64,000 nt of DNA, from contig JALFSN010000001.1 in assembly GCA_022778805.1 (NCBI GenBank), forward strand, positions 1 to 64,000. Direction: 5' to 3'. Shown here piece after piece: positions 1-8,032 of this stretch. The notes beneath the pieces were generated by a model. That model worked only from the letters and a program-made list of their open reading frames with translations. It was not told the origin of the DNA and searched no databases. The stretch is from Arcanobacterium sp. Lineage in GTDB: Bacteria; Actinomycetota; Actinomycetes; Actinomycetales; Actinomycetaceae. How positions within the stretch are numbered: the stretch's first letter is position 1; every line of letters begins with the position of its first letter. A program made the translations under genes and the position numbers.

Positions 1-455
1 ATAGCGCGCTGCTCGGGGAGAGAGGGGAAGAGAAGCGATATGCTTCCTAATAATGTTGGAGAGATTTCAAGAAACGTCGAACCAGAAGCTAATTTCTCCG
101 CATACCTTTTGACTTTGAATCCAAGCGAATAAACAAAATAGGTATCGACTTTGTCGCCCAGAACAAGAGATTGAAAACCCTGATTTGTGGTTCCATCTCG
201 GCGCAAAATTGCCATATCACCAATACCCGCCCTGCTCGTAAAGAGTACGGTTATATTTGCAGGTAAGAGTTTCGCTGACGATCTAGCTAAACCTAGTGAT
301 GTGATTTGTTTACGGCTCTTAGTGGCATATACATCTGAACCAATTTCACTTGGTGAATACCAGTCAATATCTCCATTCCAATAGTTCGGATTATTAGTGT
401 CAGGTGTACCGCCCCCAACAACTGTTGCAACTTGATTCAGCGCACGCTGTTCCCA
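1..455 (-). CDS. HsdS target-recognition cassette (type I restriction-modification), partial and probably silent
   Basis: Read on the minus strand from about 455 down to base 1, the frame gives a typical HsdS target-recognition domain. It opens with the WEQR linker, continues through VGGGTPDTNNPNYWNGDI and YSPSEIG, and closes with the conserved PSLPEQRAI segment at the window edge. HsdS sets the DNA sequence recognised by the HsdR/HsdM/HsdS complex. No ATG or GTG with a ribosome binding site precedes WEQR, so this looks like a donor cassette rather than an expressed gene. The rest of the locus (hsdM, hsdR and the expressed hsdS) would lie left of the window. It is oriented head-to-head with the cassette at 487-1041. 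The family call is strong; the silent status is inferred. Confidence 0.8.
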
Positions 456-499
456 AGCGTCAGCCCTGCGAGGCAGCACACACGCTTGGGAACAGCGTG
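443..499. repeat. 18 bp inverted repeat at the head of both HsdS cassettes
   Basis: CACGCTGTTCCCAAGCGT (443-460) and ACGCTTGGGAACAGCGTG (482-499) are perfect reverse complements separated by 21 bp. Each arm encodes the A-W-E-Q-R linker that begins a target-recognition domain, one per strand. Homology between the two cassettes stops at the arm, as expected of a crossover site that swaps domains in frame. The nearby recombinase is the likely actor. Confidence 0.85.
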
Positions 500-1041
500 A
501 ATTAGATTCTGTTGCTAATGGAAAGACTGGAGGGGGTACTCCATCTACTGCAAATAGTTCACTCTGGAATGGAACTCTTCCTTGGCTGCAATCATCTGAT
601 TTAGTTGAAGATCAAGTGCTAGAGGTTCAACTGAACAAACATATATCGAAAAAGGCTCTCTCGATGACTGCGGCTCGATTGATTCCAGAAAAGTCAATCG
701 CAGTTGTGACACGTGTAGGCGTGGGAAAACTTGCCTATATGCCGTTTTCTTATTCTACGAGTCAAGATTTTCTATCACTATCGGATTTACGAGAAGACGG
801 ACTATTTCTCTCCTATTCGATTTATGTATTGCTCAAAAGAGCCCAGTCTCTTCTGCAAGGAACATCAATCAAAGGTATAACCAAGGAAGAGCTGCTTTCT
901 AAGAAAATTGTCATTCCATCTCTACCCGAGCAGCGGGCTATCGGTTCCTTTTTCTCCCGCCTTGATGCCCTTATCGCTCTTCATCAGCGTGAACCAATTT
1001 CAACCAAGAAAGGAGCACATGATGGCTCAAAATCAAGATGA
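487..1041 (+). CDS. HsdS target-recognition cassette, plus strand, probably silent
   Basis: The frame is open from 436 (a TGA lies at 433-435). It reads WEQRELDSVANGKTGGGTP, then SLWNGTLPWLQSSDL, and ends with PSLPEQRAIGSFFSRLDALI followed by a short tail and a stop at 1041. This is a half-HsdS: one target-recognition domain plus the start of a conserved helical spacer. No start codon or ribosome binding site lies between the upstream stop and WEQR. The GTG at 616 is internal to the domain and unlikely to be used. The last 23 bases overlap the recombinase start, so the two are coupled or the cassette was joined to the recombinase gene by rearrangement. It probably serves as an alternative specificity module for an expressed hsdS outside the window. 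Confidence 0.8.
   Translation, partial: WEQRELDSVANGKTGGGTPSTANSSLWNGTLPWLQSSDLVEDQVLEVQLNKHISKKALSMTAARLIPEKSIAVVTRVGVGKLAYMPFSYSTSQDFLSLSDLREDGLFLSYSIYVLLKRAQSLLQGTSIKGITKEELLSKKIVIPSLPEQRAIGSFFSRLDALIALHQREPISTKKGAHDGSKSR
920..941. repeat. Second inverted repeat of the HsdS locus (partner at 1-22)
   Basis: Bases 920-941 match the reverse complement of bases 1-22 at 20 of 22 positions. Both encode the conserved S-L-P-E-Q-R-A segment that closes a target-recognition domain. This gives a second potential crossover point, at the downstream boundary of each domain. Confidence 0.7.
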
Positions 1042-1945
1042 AGAATTGTTTTGTCGTTACTATGCGCGCTGGATTGAGGTGTACAAACGCGATGCGGTGC
1101 GTGCCGTCACCATGCAAAAATATCAAATGACGCTCAAGTGGGTGGAAAAGCTTGCCCCTAGTCTCACCTTAAGTGAGCTGGATAGAGTGGCATATCAAAA
1201 GCTGTTGAATGCTTATGCGGCGCACCATGAGCGGCAAACTGTGATGGATTTTCATCACCAACTCAAAGGAGCGATTTTGGATGCCGTGGATGAGGGCAAA
1301 GTGCCGCGCGATCCTACTCGTAAGGCTGTGATCAAGGGCAAAAATCCACGCAAAAAGAAACCGAAGTATTTGAACCAGTTTCAGTTGCAGACGCTGCTCA
1401 ACAATCTCGATCTTGGGGCTGAAGTAAACTGGGATTATTTCATCTTGCTGGTGGCGAAAACTGGGTTGCGTTTTTCGGAAGCCTTGGCTCTCACACCGGC
1501 TGATTTCGATTTTCGTCACCAATCAATATCGGTGTCGAAAACGTGGGACTACAAGGCAGGCACGGGGTTTCTCCCCACAAAGAATGCTTCGTCGGTGCGC
1601 AAAGTGGCCGTGGATTGGCAGACGGTGATCCAGTTTTCCGAGCTGATGAAAAATCTGCCGGCCGATGAGCCGATTTTTGCCACTGGGGCTGTCTATAACG
1701 CCACAGTGAATGGGATCTTGCGGCGGCACTGCAAGCGTCTCAAACTTCCTGTAATCACCATTCACGCCCTGCGCCACACCCATGCATCCATTTTGCTATT
1801 TGCTGGAGTGTCGATCGCATCGGTGGCACGCAGGCTCGGACATTCCTCGATTAACACCACTCAGAAAACCTATCTGCACATCATCCAGGAGCTAGAGAAT
1901 CAAGACGTCGATCTAGTGATGCGTTTGCTCGCAGGGCTGTCTTGA
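1019..1945 (+). CDS. Tyrosine recombinase (integrase family), likely HsdS invertase
   Basis: The protein has 308 residues with the phage-integrase layout: an N-terminal SAM-like DNA-binding region (about 1-110), a basic linker (GKNPRKKKPKY), and a C-terminal catalytic domain. The active site looks complete: Arg151 in TGLRFSEAL, His249 and Arg252 in HALRH, His275 in RRLGH and the nucleophile Tyr285 in KTYLH. I chose the ATG pair at 1019/1022 because AAGGAG at 1010-1015 sits just upstream; a longer frame from 908 would run through the HsdS cassette in another frame. Placement directly behind HsdS cassettes bordered by inverted repeats matches the recombinases that shuffle phase-variable type I systems (PsrA/CreX type in streptococci). 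A prophage or genomic-island integrase is less likely, since no other phage genes are seen. Confidence 0.88.
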   Translation: MMAQNQDEELFCRYYARWIEVYKRDAVRAVTMQKYQMTLKWVEKLAPSLTLSELDRVAYQKLLNAYAAHHERQTVMDFHHQLKGAILDAVDEGKVPRDPTRKAVIKGKNPRKKKPKYLNQFQLQTLLNNLDLGAEVNWDYFILLVAKTGLRFSEALALTPADFDFRHQSISVSKTWDYKAGTGFLPTKNASSVRKVAVDWQTVIQFSELMKNLPADEPIFATGAVYNATVNGILRRHCKRLKLPVITIHALRHTHASILLFAGVSIASVARRLGHSSINTTQKTYLHIIQELENQDVDLVMRLLAGLS

Positions 1946-2262
1946 TTTGGGAATTCTGCAGCCAGTGGGAGCTGATGGCTAGGATTCTGATGGCAGGGGT
2001 CTGATGGTCAGAATCTTCGTGACTAGTGAGGCTTTCTCGCCAGGGCTTTCCTCAACAGTACTGTTCACGCTGATGAAGCCCAGCACTCTCACAGCTTTGC
2101 AGATCGAGCCTTGCAGCCCACGACTTCGTTAAGTTTCCTTCCTGGTAAACTCGGGGATCAGGCCTTACCAATGAGTGCCTGATAAATCTGCGCCTACCAA
2201 TGAGCGTTCACGTGCTTCGCGGCTTCGTGCACATCTGATGCAAAATCTATTGTCCCTAATTC
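1946..2262. other. Intergenic stretch with short repeats, no gene seen
   Basis: No convincing coding frame. TCTGATGG occurs at about 1986 and 2009, with CTGATGG also near 1972. GATTCTGA (1983-1990) pairs with TCAGAATC (2008-2015) and could end recombinase transcription, though no T-run follows. TACCAATGAG occurs twice (about 2166 and 2195). The stretch separates the restriction locus from the catabolic cluster. Confidence 0.4.
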
Positions 2263-2286
2263 AAATATCCTATATGATATATGAGT
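2250..2286 (+). promoter_or_regulatory. Promoter of the kinase gene with overlapping operator-like dyad
   Basis: TTGTCC (2250-2255) and TATGAT (2273-2278) are spaced 17 bp, a good sigma-70-type promoter. The -10 box lies inside an imperfect dyad (2263-2286) with core ATCCTATATGATATATGA. The same dyad, in the same register to its -10 box, precedes the rpiB-like gene (4265-4289). An operator covering the -10 box suggests a repressor. No candidate regulator gene lies beside it. Confidence 0.6.
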
Positions 2287-2383
2287 AAGGAGATGTGGTG
2301 AGCGCGGTGCGATGAGGCACGGCGTGAGGCTCTCAGAGATCAATAGCTTAGAGATCTCTACCTGGTAAAGAGATGGAGCAGTT

Positions 2384-4207
2384 ATGACTCATATCGTCAA
2401 TGACCCATTGGAATTTGCCAACGATAGTTTGCGTGGTTTTGCGGCGGCGAATAGAGAGTACGTCGTTCCAGTAACGGGCGGCGTCGTCAGCGTTGAAGAG
2501 CCTGTGGCGGGGCGTGTCGCTCTCGTCGTTGGGGGAGGATCGGGGCATTATCCGGCATTTGCTGGCTGGGTGGGGCCTGGATTAGCTCAAGGGGCTGTAT
2601 GTGGCAATGTGTTTGCCTCTCCCTCGGCCTCTCAGGTTGCCAGCGTGGTACGCACTGCCGATGCTGGAGCGGGTACGCTTGTACTTTTTGGAAATTATGC
2701 TGGCGACGTCTTGCACTTCACCGCGGGGGCTGAACGAACCCGTCAGGAGGGAATCGACACGAGACTGGTGGCAATTTCTGATGACATCGCTTCTAATGAT
2801 GCCGCTCATTGCGACGATCGGCGCGGAATTGCGGGCGATCTTTTAGTGGTGAAAGTGGCGGGAGCAGCTGTCGCCCGTGGAGATTCGCTCGATGCTGTAG
2901 AGCGGGTTGCCCGCAAGGCGAATCGCGCCACACGCAGCATCGGCGTCGCTTTTTCTGGCTGCACAATGCCTGGCTCGCATGAGCCGCTCTTCACGGTAAA
3001 AGAGGGGATGTATTCGCTCGGCTTGGGTATTCATGGGGAAGCGGGACTGTCGGAACATGCGATGGTGCCAGCAGCTGAACTAGCGCAATCGCTCGTGCAG
3101 CTGGTGCTGGCGGAGGAACCAGATCGAGAGCATTCGTATCGCGGCCGCGCTGCTGTGCTAGTCAATGGGCTGGGAGCGACGGGACGCGAAGAGCTGTTCG
3201 TGCTCTATGGGTTAATCGAAGATGCGCTACTGCACGCTGGTGTGACGCCGGTGATGCCGGTAGTAGACGAGCAGGTATCGAGTCTCGATATGGCTGGGGT
3301 ATCGCTCAGTGTGATGTTTTTAGATGACGAGCTGGAGCAGCTGTGGCGCGCACCGTGCGATTCTCCAGCTTTTCATCGGGGAACTGTGATCTCCTCTGGA
3401 CGACGGCGCCATCTGGAGAACCGCTCAGAAACTGACGGCGCGCAGCACGCTCTCGCGCAGGGGTCATTATCATCTCGCAGACAAGCTGAGCAAGCGTGCG
3501 ATGTGCTTAATCAACTGGCGCGCACGGCTGCCCAAGCAGAGCACATTCTCGGACGCCTCGACACTATTGGTGGTGACGGCGATCATGGGCAGGGAATGGT
3601 ACATGGCACCTCCGCAGCCGCCCACGCCGCCCGCAAAGCAGTGGATGCTGGGGCTGGGTTGGCGAGTACTCTCACACGTGCTGGAGAGGCGTGGGCTGAT
3701 GGTGCCGGTGGTACGTCAGGCGCACTGTGGGGAGCGGCGTTTGCTGCTGTTGGCGCTGCTCTGAGCGATCACACTCCTGCTTCTCTCGATGACCTTTTGG
3801 CAGCCGTCGCTGCTGGGGCGGAAGCCATTCAAAAAATGGGCGGAGCGGATATTGGCGAAAAGACGATGGTGGGTGCCAGTGCTCCTTTCGCCCAAACCAT
3901 TCGTCAGGCCATCGCCCGTGGTGAGGGGTCATTGCAGACGTGGCAACAGGCTGCTCGTGCGGCGCACCAGGGTGCGGAGGCTACGGCGCACGAAATTGCT
4001 ACCCGTGGGCGAGCACGCACTCATGGGGATGCCACATTAGGGCACCCTGATCCAGGAGCGATCTCTTTTGCGCTTCTAGCCGACCGCTTAGAAAAGTGGT
4101 TCGCGGATTCTAGTACCCAATGGGACGTCGAAGAGCAAGGAGAATTGCCTGTCTTGCATCGGGCGGTATCGCCATCGCGAGGAGTATCGCAATCGGCTGC
4201 GAGCTGA
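2384..4207 (+). CDS. DhaK-DhaL fusion kinase (dihydroxyacetone/tetrulose kinase type)
   Basis: This single-chain, ATP-dependent kinase has 607 residues. DhaK (about 1-330) carries GGGSGH at His55 and the substrate-binding histidine His217 in GIHGEAG, which in this family forms a covalent hemiaminal with the ketose. A linker of about 40 residues leads to DhaL (about 365-585), with the metal/ATP aspartates in GGDGDHGQG (Asp398, Asp400) and GGTSGALWG. In DhaK the usual GHEP is GHYP (Tyr56), which may change substrate fit. The ATG has GGAGCAG upstream. Followed by rpiB-like and tpiA-like genes, it resembles the erythrulose kinases (LerK/DerK type) of mycobacterial tetritol pathways more than a glycerol-pathway enzyme. 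Fold and kinase role are firm; the tetrulose substrate is inferred. Confidence 0.85.
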   Translation: MTHIVNDPLEFANDSLRGFAAANREYVVPVTGGVVSVEEPVAGRVALVVGGGSGHYPAFAGWVGPGLAQGAVCGNVFASPSASQVASVVRTADAGAGTLVLFGNYAGDVLHFTAGAERTRQEGIDTRLVAISDDIASNDAAHCDDRRGIAGDLLVVKVAGAAVARGDSLDAVERVARKANRATRSIGVAFSGCTMPGSHEPLFTVKEGMYSLGLGIHGEAGLSEHAMVPAAELAQSLVQLVLAEEPDREHSYRGRAAVLVNGLGATGREELFVLYGLIEDALLHAGVTPVMPVVDEQVSSLDMAGVSLSVMFLDDELEQLWRAPCDSPAFHRGTVISSGRRRHLENRSETDGAQHALAQGSLSSRRQAEQACDVLNQLARTAAQAEHILGRLDTIGGDGDHGQGMVHGTSAAAHAARKAVDAGAGLASTLTRAGEAWADGAGGTSGALWGAAFAAVGAALSDHTPASLDDLLAAVAAGAEAIQKMGGADIGEKTMVGASAPFAQTIRQAIARGEGSLQTWQQAARAAHQGAEATAHEIATRGRARTHGDATLGHPDPGAISFALLADRLEKWFADSSTQWDVEEQGELPVLHRAVSPSRGVSQSAAS

Positions 4208-4264
4208 GGCTGGAGTTAGAGCGGTAGCCAGAACTTGGAGAATAGAGTGCTCTCTGCGTTATCC

Positions 4265-4289
4265 ATATTTCCTATATCATCTATGAAAT
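4265..4289 (+). promoter_or_regulatory. Operator-like dyad and -10 box before the rpiB-like gene
   Basis: ATTTCCTATATCATCTAT followed by GAAAT forms a 23 bp imperfect palindrome with outer arms ATTTC/GAAAT. It aligns with the dyad at 2263-2286 at about 18 of 24 positions. A -10-like TATCAT (4275-4280) lies at the same place in the dyad. It suggests a second promoter within the cluster under the same regulator. Confidence 0.6.
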
Positions 4290-4305
4290 TTAGAAAGGAT
4301 TACTG

Positions 4306-4749
4306 ATGAAACTAGCATTTGGCTGCGATCCGAACGCAGCTGAACTCAAAGCAACGCTGATGGCCGCCGCACAAGCGTGGGGGCACGACGTCACGGATCT
4401 CGGCTCTGATGATCCGATCTACGCCAATGTGGCTACGGATGTAGCTGAGAAGGTAGTGTCCGGCGAATACGATCGAGGAATTTTGCTCTGCGGTACGGGA
4501 ATTGGAGTGTCGATTGCGGCCAACAGAGTCAAGGGAGCGTATTGCGCATGTGTGGCAGATGCCTATCAAGCTGAACGAGCCACGCTCAGCAACAATGCAA
4601 ATCTGATTGCTATGGGTGCTCAAGTGCTGGGGGCAGAGACGGCCAAACTGTGCTTGAAGCTCTATCTTGACAACGAGTTTGATCCCAGCTCTCGCAGCGG
4701 CGTAAAAGTTGCTCGAATTGCTGAGTACGAGGATGAGCACAGCAAATAA
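4306..4749 (+). CDS. rpiB: RpiB/LacAB-family sugar-phosphate isomerase, probably acting on tetrose phosphates
   Basis: The protein has 147 residues and the RpiB fold: GCD at the N-terminus and the active-site cysteine Cys62 in LLCGTGIGVSIAAN. Two usual RpiB residues are replaced. The histidine after GCD is Pro9, and the histidine of the QHND region (proposed to help open the sugar ring) aligns with Ser95 in TLSNNANL. Erythrose-4-P and erythrulose-4-P cannot form a furanose, so losing a ring-opening residue fits a four-carbon substrate, as in the DerI/EryI isomerases of tetritol catabolism. AAAGGA precedes the ATG. It is followed at 26 bp by the TIM-like gene. Family assignment is secure; the tetrose substrate is inferred. 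Confidence 0.85.
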   Translation: MKLAFGCDPNAAELKATLMAAAQAWGHDVTDLGSDDPIYANVATDVAEKVVSGEYDRGILLCGTGIGVSIAANRVKGAYCACVADAYQAERATLSNNANLIAMGAQVLGAETAKLCLKLYLDNEFDPSSRSGVKVARIAEYEDEHSK

Positions 4750-4775
4750 AGGGCACGAATGAGGGGAGATAGACA

Positions 4776-5648
4776 ATGACGATTCCCGTCATGAGACGTC
4801 CCATCGTGGCCGTCAGCTTGAAAATGTATTTCAACCGGCAGCGTGCGCTGCGCTACATTCGTGACCTCAGCGAATTGTCAAGACCTTATGCTGATGCGCC
4901 GGTGCGTATGGCACTCTTGCCCGACCACCTCGTGATGGCTGAGGCGGCGCAGCTCATGGCACATAGTCCACTCATGCTTGGTGCCCAAGATATTGCTCCC
5001 GCAGATCGAGGAGCTCTGACGGGCGAAGTATCGGGGGCAGACCTGGCGGATCTCGGCGTTACGGTAGCGGAAATTGGCCACTATGAGCGGCGCACAATTT
5101 TCGCAGAGACGGCAGACATGATCAAGAGCAAATTCGCTGCGGCGCTGCGCAACGGCCTGATTCCATTGCTATGCGTGGGGGAGAGTGTGAAAGGCGAGCC
5201 CAGCGCGGCAGTTGAGCAGTGTCTTGAGCAGATTGACGCCGCTATTGGCACCCAACGAGTGTCAGAGCTGTGGATTGGGTATGAACCGTACTGGGCAATT
5301 GGTGCAGCTGAGCCTGCTACTCCTGACTACGTGAGCGCTGTGGCGTGCGGCATTCGAGCTGAGCTAGTGAAACGCATAGACGCAGAAACCAATGAAACTG
5401 TTGCAGAGAAGGGCATCGGAGCTGGTGCAGGAGCTGGCGAAGCTGACGAGAAAACTGGAGTAGAAACTAGTGAGGAGGACGCCGGAGGGCAGCCGAATCT
5501 CCGGATACTCTACGGCGGCTCCGCTGGCCCTGGACTACTGGGACAGCTTGATATGGCCGTTGATGGGCTTTTCTTGGGAAGGTTTGCCCACAATCCAGCA
5601 GCATTCATCAGCGTCGTTGATGAAGCACTCGCGCGTGCTCAGCGGTGA
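4776..5648 (+). CDS. Triosephosphate-isomerase-like protein with altered active site
   Basis: The protein has 290 residues, longer than the usual 250. The catalytic glutamate (Glu170 in GYEPYWAIGA), the histidine (His102) and the phosphate loop YGGSAGPG are kept, as is the lysine (Lys16). The canonical GNWK segment reads VSLK, replacing the substrate-binding Asn by Ser14, and GHSERR reads GHYERR (Tyr103). A low-complexity insert rich in Gly, Ala and Glu lies at about 205-240, before the last strand. These changes argue against housekeeping glycolytic TIM and fit tetrulose-phosphate isomerases (EryH/LerI type). GGGGAGAT precedes the ATG. Catalytic residues appear sufficient for activity. Confidence 0.8.
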   Translation: MTIPVMRRPIVAVSLKMYFNRQRALRYIRDLSELSRPYADAPVRMALLPDHLVMAEAAQLMAHSPLMLGAQDIAPADRGALTGEVSGADLADLGVTVAEIGHYERRTIFAETADMIKSKFAAALRNGLIPLLCVGESVKGEPSAAVEQCLEQIDAAIGTQRVSELWIGYEPYWAIGAAEPATPDYVSAVACGIRAELVKRIDAETNETVAEKGIGAGAGAGEADEKTGVETSEEDAGGQPNLRILYGGSAGPGLLGQLDMAVDGLFLGRFAHNPAAFISVVDEALARAQR

Positions 5649-5760
5649 TGGTAAGGCTTCTATACCTGCTCCTGTGATTGCTGCTACCAGCTTGCGCTCC
5701 TATCTACCTGCGGCTATCTGCCTGCACTACTTATAGGTACACGTCTTAAAAGAGGTCTCA

Positions 5761-6459
5761 ATGGCGAGTCTGAACATGATTGATTTATCCATGCCAATCG
5801 CAGAGCATTGGCGTTTTACTCCAGCGTTCGAGAATACGTATAAAGAGCGTCCGCATTTTACATTTGAAACGACGAATATACACATCACAACTCATTCCTT
5901 TTCCCACGTGGATGCTCCCTCTCACATTGAGCGTGACGGCGTCACAATCGATCGCCTCCCACTTGAGACGTTTGCTGGCGACGCTTCCATCATTGATCTG
6001 TCTGATTTAGGGGATAACGCTGCCATTACCGAGCAAATTCTCAAAGATCGAAGCGCGCATGTCCGCGCTGGAGATATTGTGCTCCTTCGCAGCGATCAAG
6101 GATTGCGCCACCCCACTGAGACGAAAGAATACTGGACACGTTCGCCGTGGGTATCCCTTGATGGGGCGCGGTTTTTGCTGTCGCTACAGGTAAAGGCAGT
6201 GGCGTTCGACTTTCCGCAAGATCGGTGCATTCGCTTCGCGTACGACGAATCTGTGCAGCCACTTCCGGAGGTGGGGGAGGATGACGCTTGCCATCTCATC
6301 TTGCTTCAGCAGGGAGTGCTCCAGTACGAGTACCTGCAGAATTTTCACCGTATCTCGCAGGAACGCTTTTTATTCCTTGGTTTTCCACTGAATATACAGC
6401 ATGGAAATGGTTCTCCTATTCGTGCGGTGGCGATTGAGGGAGAGCATACACGCCGCTAG
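5761..6459 (+). CDS. Cyclase-family (kynurenine-formamidase-like) metal-dependent hydrolase
   Basis: The protein has 232 residues. The family hallmark HSFSHVDAPSHIE near residues 42-54 supplies His and Asp metal ligands (HxGTHxDxPxH type, PF04199). DLSMPI near the N-terminus and DFPQD at about 158 are also typical. Members hydrolyse amides or lactones, including kynurenine formamide and some sugar or aromatic lactones. It sits 112 bp after the TIM-like gene, with AGAGG before the ATG, and just before a sugar-acid-type MFS importer. In this setting a lactone or amide of the imported compound is a plausible substrate. The specific substrate cannot be read from sequence. Confidence 0.75.
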   Translation: MASLNMIDLSMPIAEHWRFTPAFENTYKERPHFTFETTNIHITTHSFSHVDAPSHIERDGVTIDRLPLETFAGDASIIDLSDLGDNAAITEQILKDRSAHVRAGDIVLLRSDQGLRHPTETKEYWTRSPWVSLDGARFLLSLQVKAVAFDFPQDRCIRFAYDESVQPLPEVGEDDACHLILLQQGVLQYEYLQNFHRISQERFLFLGFPLNIQHGNGSPIRAVAIEGEHTRR

Positions 6460-6514
6460 CGCATACTGCTGGCACGCATCGCTAACACTGAGAGCTCAAT
6501 GGAGAGTGAAAACA

Positions 6515-7921
6515 ATGAAGAAGAAAGTTACGACTGCTGCTCGGAGTGCCGCTGTCGAGCAGCGCAGCAAGAATCTCAGCACCAATGATGCCGGCGTCAG
6601 CGCTGGGCAGCATGACGGTGGCGGACGCGCCCTGGATATAGCCGCACCCAAAAACGCAAAGCATCTCAATCGGCGTTGGCTGATTCTGATTCCGGTGATT
6701 ATGTTCATCTACATTATCGCCTACATGGATCGGGTGAATATCGGATTCGGGCTCACTCAGATCCGTGAAGCGCTGCAGATGAATGCCTCGCAAGCCGGTT
6801 TGGCATCGGGAATTTTCTTTATTGGATATCTCATTCTGCAGATTCCAGGCGGCTACTTTGCACAAAAGTGGAGTGCCAAGAAGGTCGTTGCCGTACTGAT
6901 GCTCTTGTGGGGGCTATGCGCAGTGGCTGAGGGACTCGTGCACAGCTATGAGCAACTGCTGTGGGTGCGATTTCTACTAGGCGTTTTTGAAGGCGGCGTG
7001 CAGCCGGCACTGATGGTGATGATCAATAGGTGGTTCTCACTCTCAGAAAAGACCCGCGCCAATTCGCTTTTTATCATGCACAATCCCATTGCCACTATCA
7101 TTACTGGCCCATTTGCGGGGCTTTTGCTCTCGTTTGGCGACTGGCGAATGCTCTTCATTATCCAAGGTCTCTTGCCATTCTTGGGAATTGCGATCTGGTG
7201 GATTCTCAGCGCGGATATTCCACAAGATGCCGCGTGGGCACAACCAGAAGAAGTAAAGCTCATTGATGCCAAGCGCGCTGCTGAAGAACCCGCTCCGGTG
7301 CAGACGTCCTGGAAAGAAGCCGTCTACTCGCCGTACACGTGGATTCTCGGACTCTTGGGATTCTTAGTGTGGTTCGGTTTCTACGGTTTGCAGATGTGGC
7401 TACCGACGCTGCTGAAAGAATCGTTCACCAGCGATTGGGAAGTGGGGCTAGTGTCGGTGATTCCTCCCGTCGTCACGGCTATTGCCATCTACGCCAATGG
7501 GCGTGGAGCAGATAGAGATCATCGATATAATTTGCGGGTAGCCGTTCCGCTGATTCTCGGAGGTATCGTCTTGGCATGCTCCACGTTCGTGACGGCTGAT
7601 ATGCGGTGGCTGATTGTCGCCATCTATTCGGTCGCCGTCGCTTGCCAGCTCTCGTTCTTTGGCTCCTACTGGACGATTAACTCCATCTTGCTTTCTCCTG
7701 CTGCCGTCGGCACGGGATTTGGCATTATTAATGGAGTGGGAAACTTCGGCGGCTTCCTCGGCCCATACGTCGGTGGCTGGATCACTGATGTCACCGGATC
7801 GCTGCCTTTGGCGACGGCCATATTCGGCAGTGCAGTAGTGGCGGCAGGTCTCATTGCTCTGGCGCTCACAAAGGCGGTTCGCCGAGAGCTGGAGAAGCGC
7901 GCCGCGGCGAGTGAAGAGTGA
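6515..7921 (+). CDS. MFS transporter, anion:cation symporter (sugar-acid/phthalate) family
   Basis: The protein has 468 residues and about 12 predicted membrane helices. A hydrophilic N-terminal stretch of about 45 residues precedes the first helix (RRWLILIPVIMFIYIIAY). MDRVNIGF after helix 1 and the helix 4-5 region GVFEGGVQPALMVMINRWF are typical of the ACS family (galactonate, tartrate, glucarate and phthalate importers). I chose the ATG at 6515, with GGAGAG upstream, over an earlier in-frame start that would overlap the cyclase gene. It likely imports an organic anion feeding the cluster; the cyclase and amidohydrolase on either side would open a lactone or ester. Confidence 0.82.
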   Translation: MKKKVTTAARSAAVEQRSKNLSTNDAGVSAGQHDGGGRALDIAAPKNAKHLNRRWLILIPVIMFIYIIAYMDRVNIGFGLTQIREALQMNASQAGLASGIFFIGYLILQIPGGYFAQKWSAKKVVAVLMLLWGLCAVAEGLVHSYEQLLWVRFLLGVFEGGVQPALMVMINRWFSLSEKTRANSLFIMHNPIATIITGPFAGLLLSFGDWRMLFIIQGLLPFLGIAIWWILSADIPQDAAWAQPEEVKLIDAKRAAEEPAPVQTSWKEAVYSPYTWILGLLGFLVWFGFYGLQMWLPTLLKESFTSDWEVGLVSVIPPVVTAIAIYANGRGADRDHRYNLRVAVPLILGGIVLACSTFVTADMRWLIVAIYSVAVACQLSFFGSYWTINSILLSPAAVGTGFGIINGVGNFGGFLGPYVGGWITDVTGSLPLATAIFGSAVVAAGLIALALTKAVRRELEKRAAASEE

Positions 7922-8032
7922 ACTCGTGGGCGAAGAGTGAACTCATGAGCGGGGAGCAAATCCGCATATGGAAACTAGAGACACTACAGACGAAAGTATA
8001 AGCACAGGTGAGAGGCAAAGGGGTGAAATGGA

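Noticed and set aside
187-384. Plus-strand frame of 65 codons at the left end
   Set aside because: It is antisense to the minus-strand HsdS cassette, which shows clear family motifs.
908-1018. Extended N-terminus of the tyrosine recombinase
   Set aside because: These bases encode the conserved end of the HsdS cassette in another frame, and a proper ribosome binding site sits at 1010-1015 before ATG 1019/1022.
1019-1945. Prophage or integrative element integrase
   Set aside because: No phage structural genes, tRNA attachment site or excisionase are nearby, while HsdS inverted repeats are adjacent.
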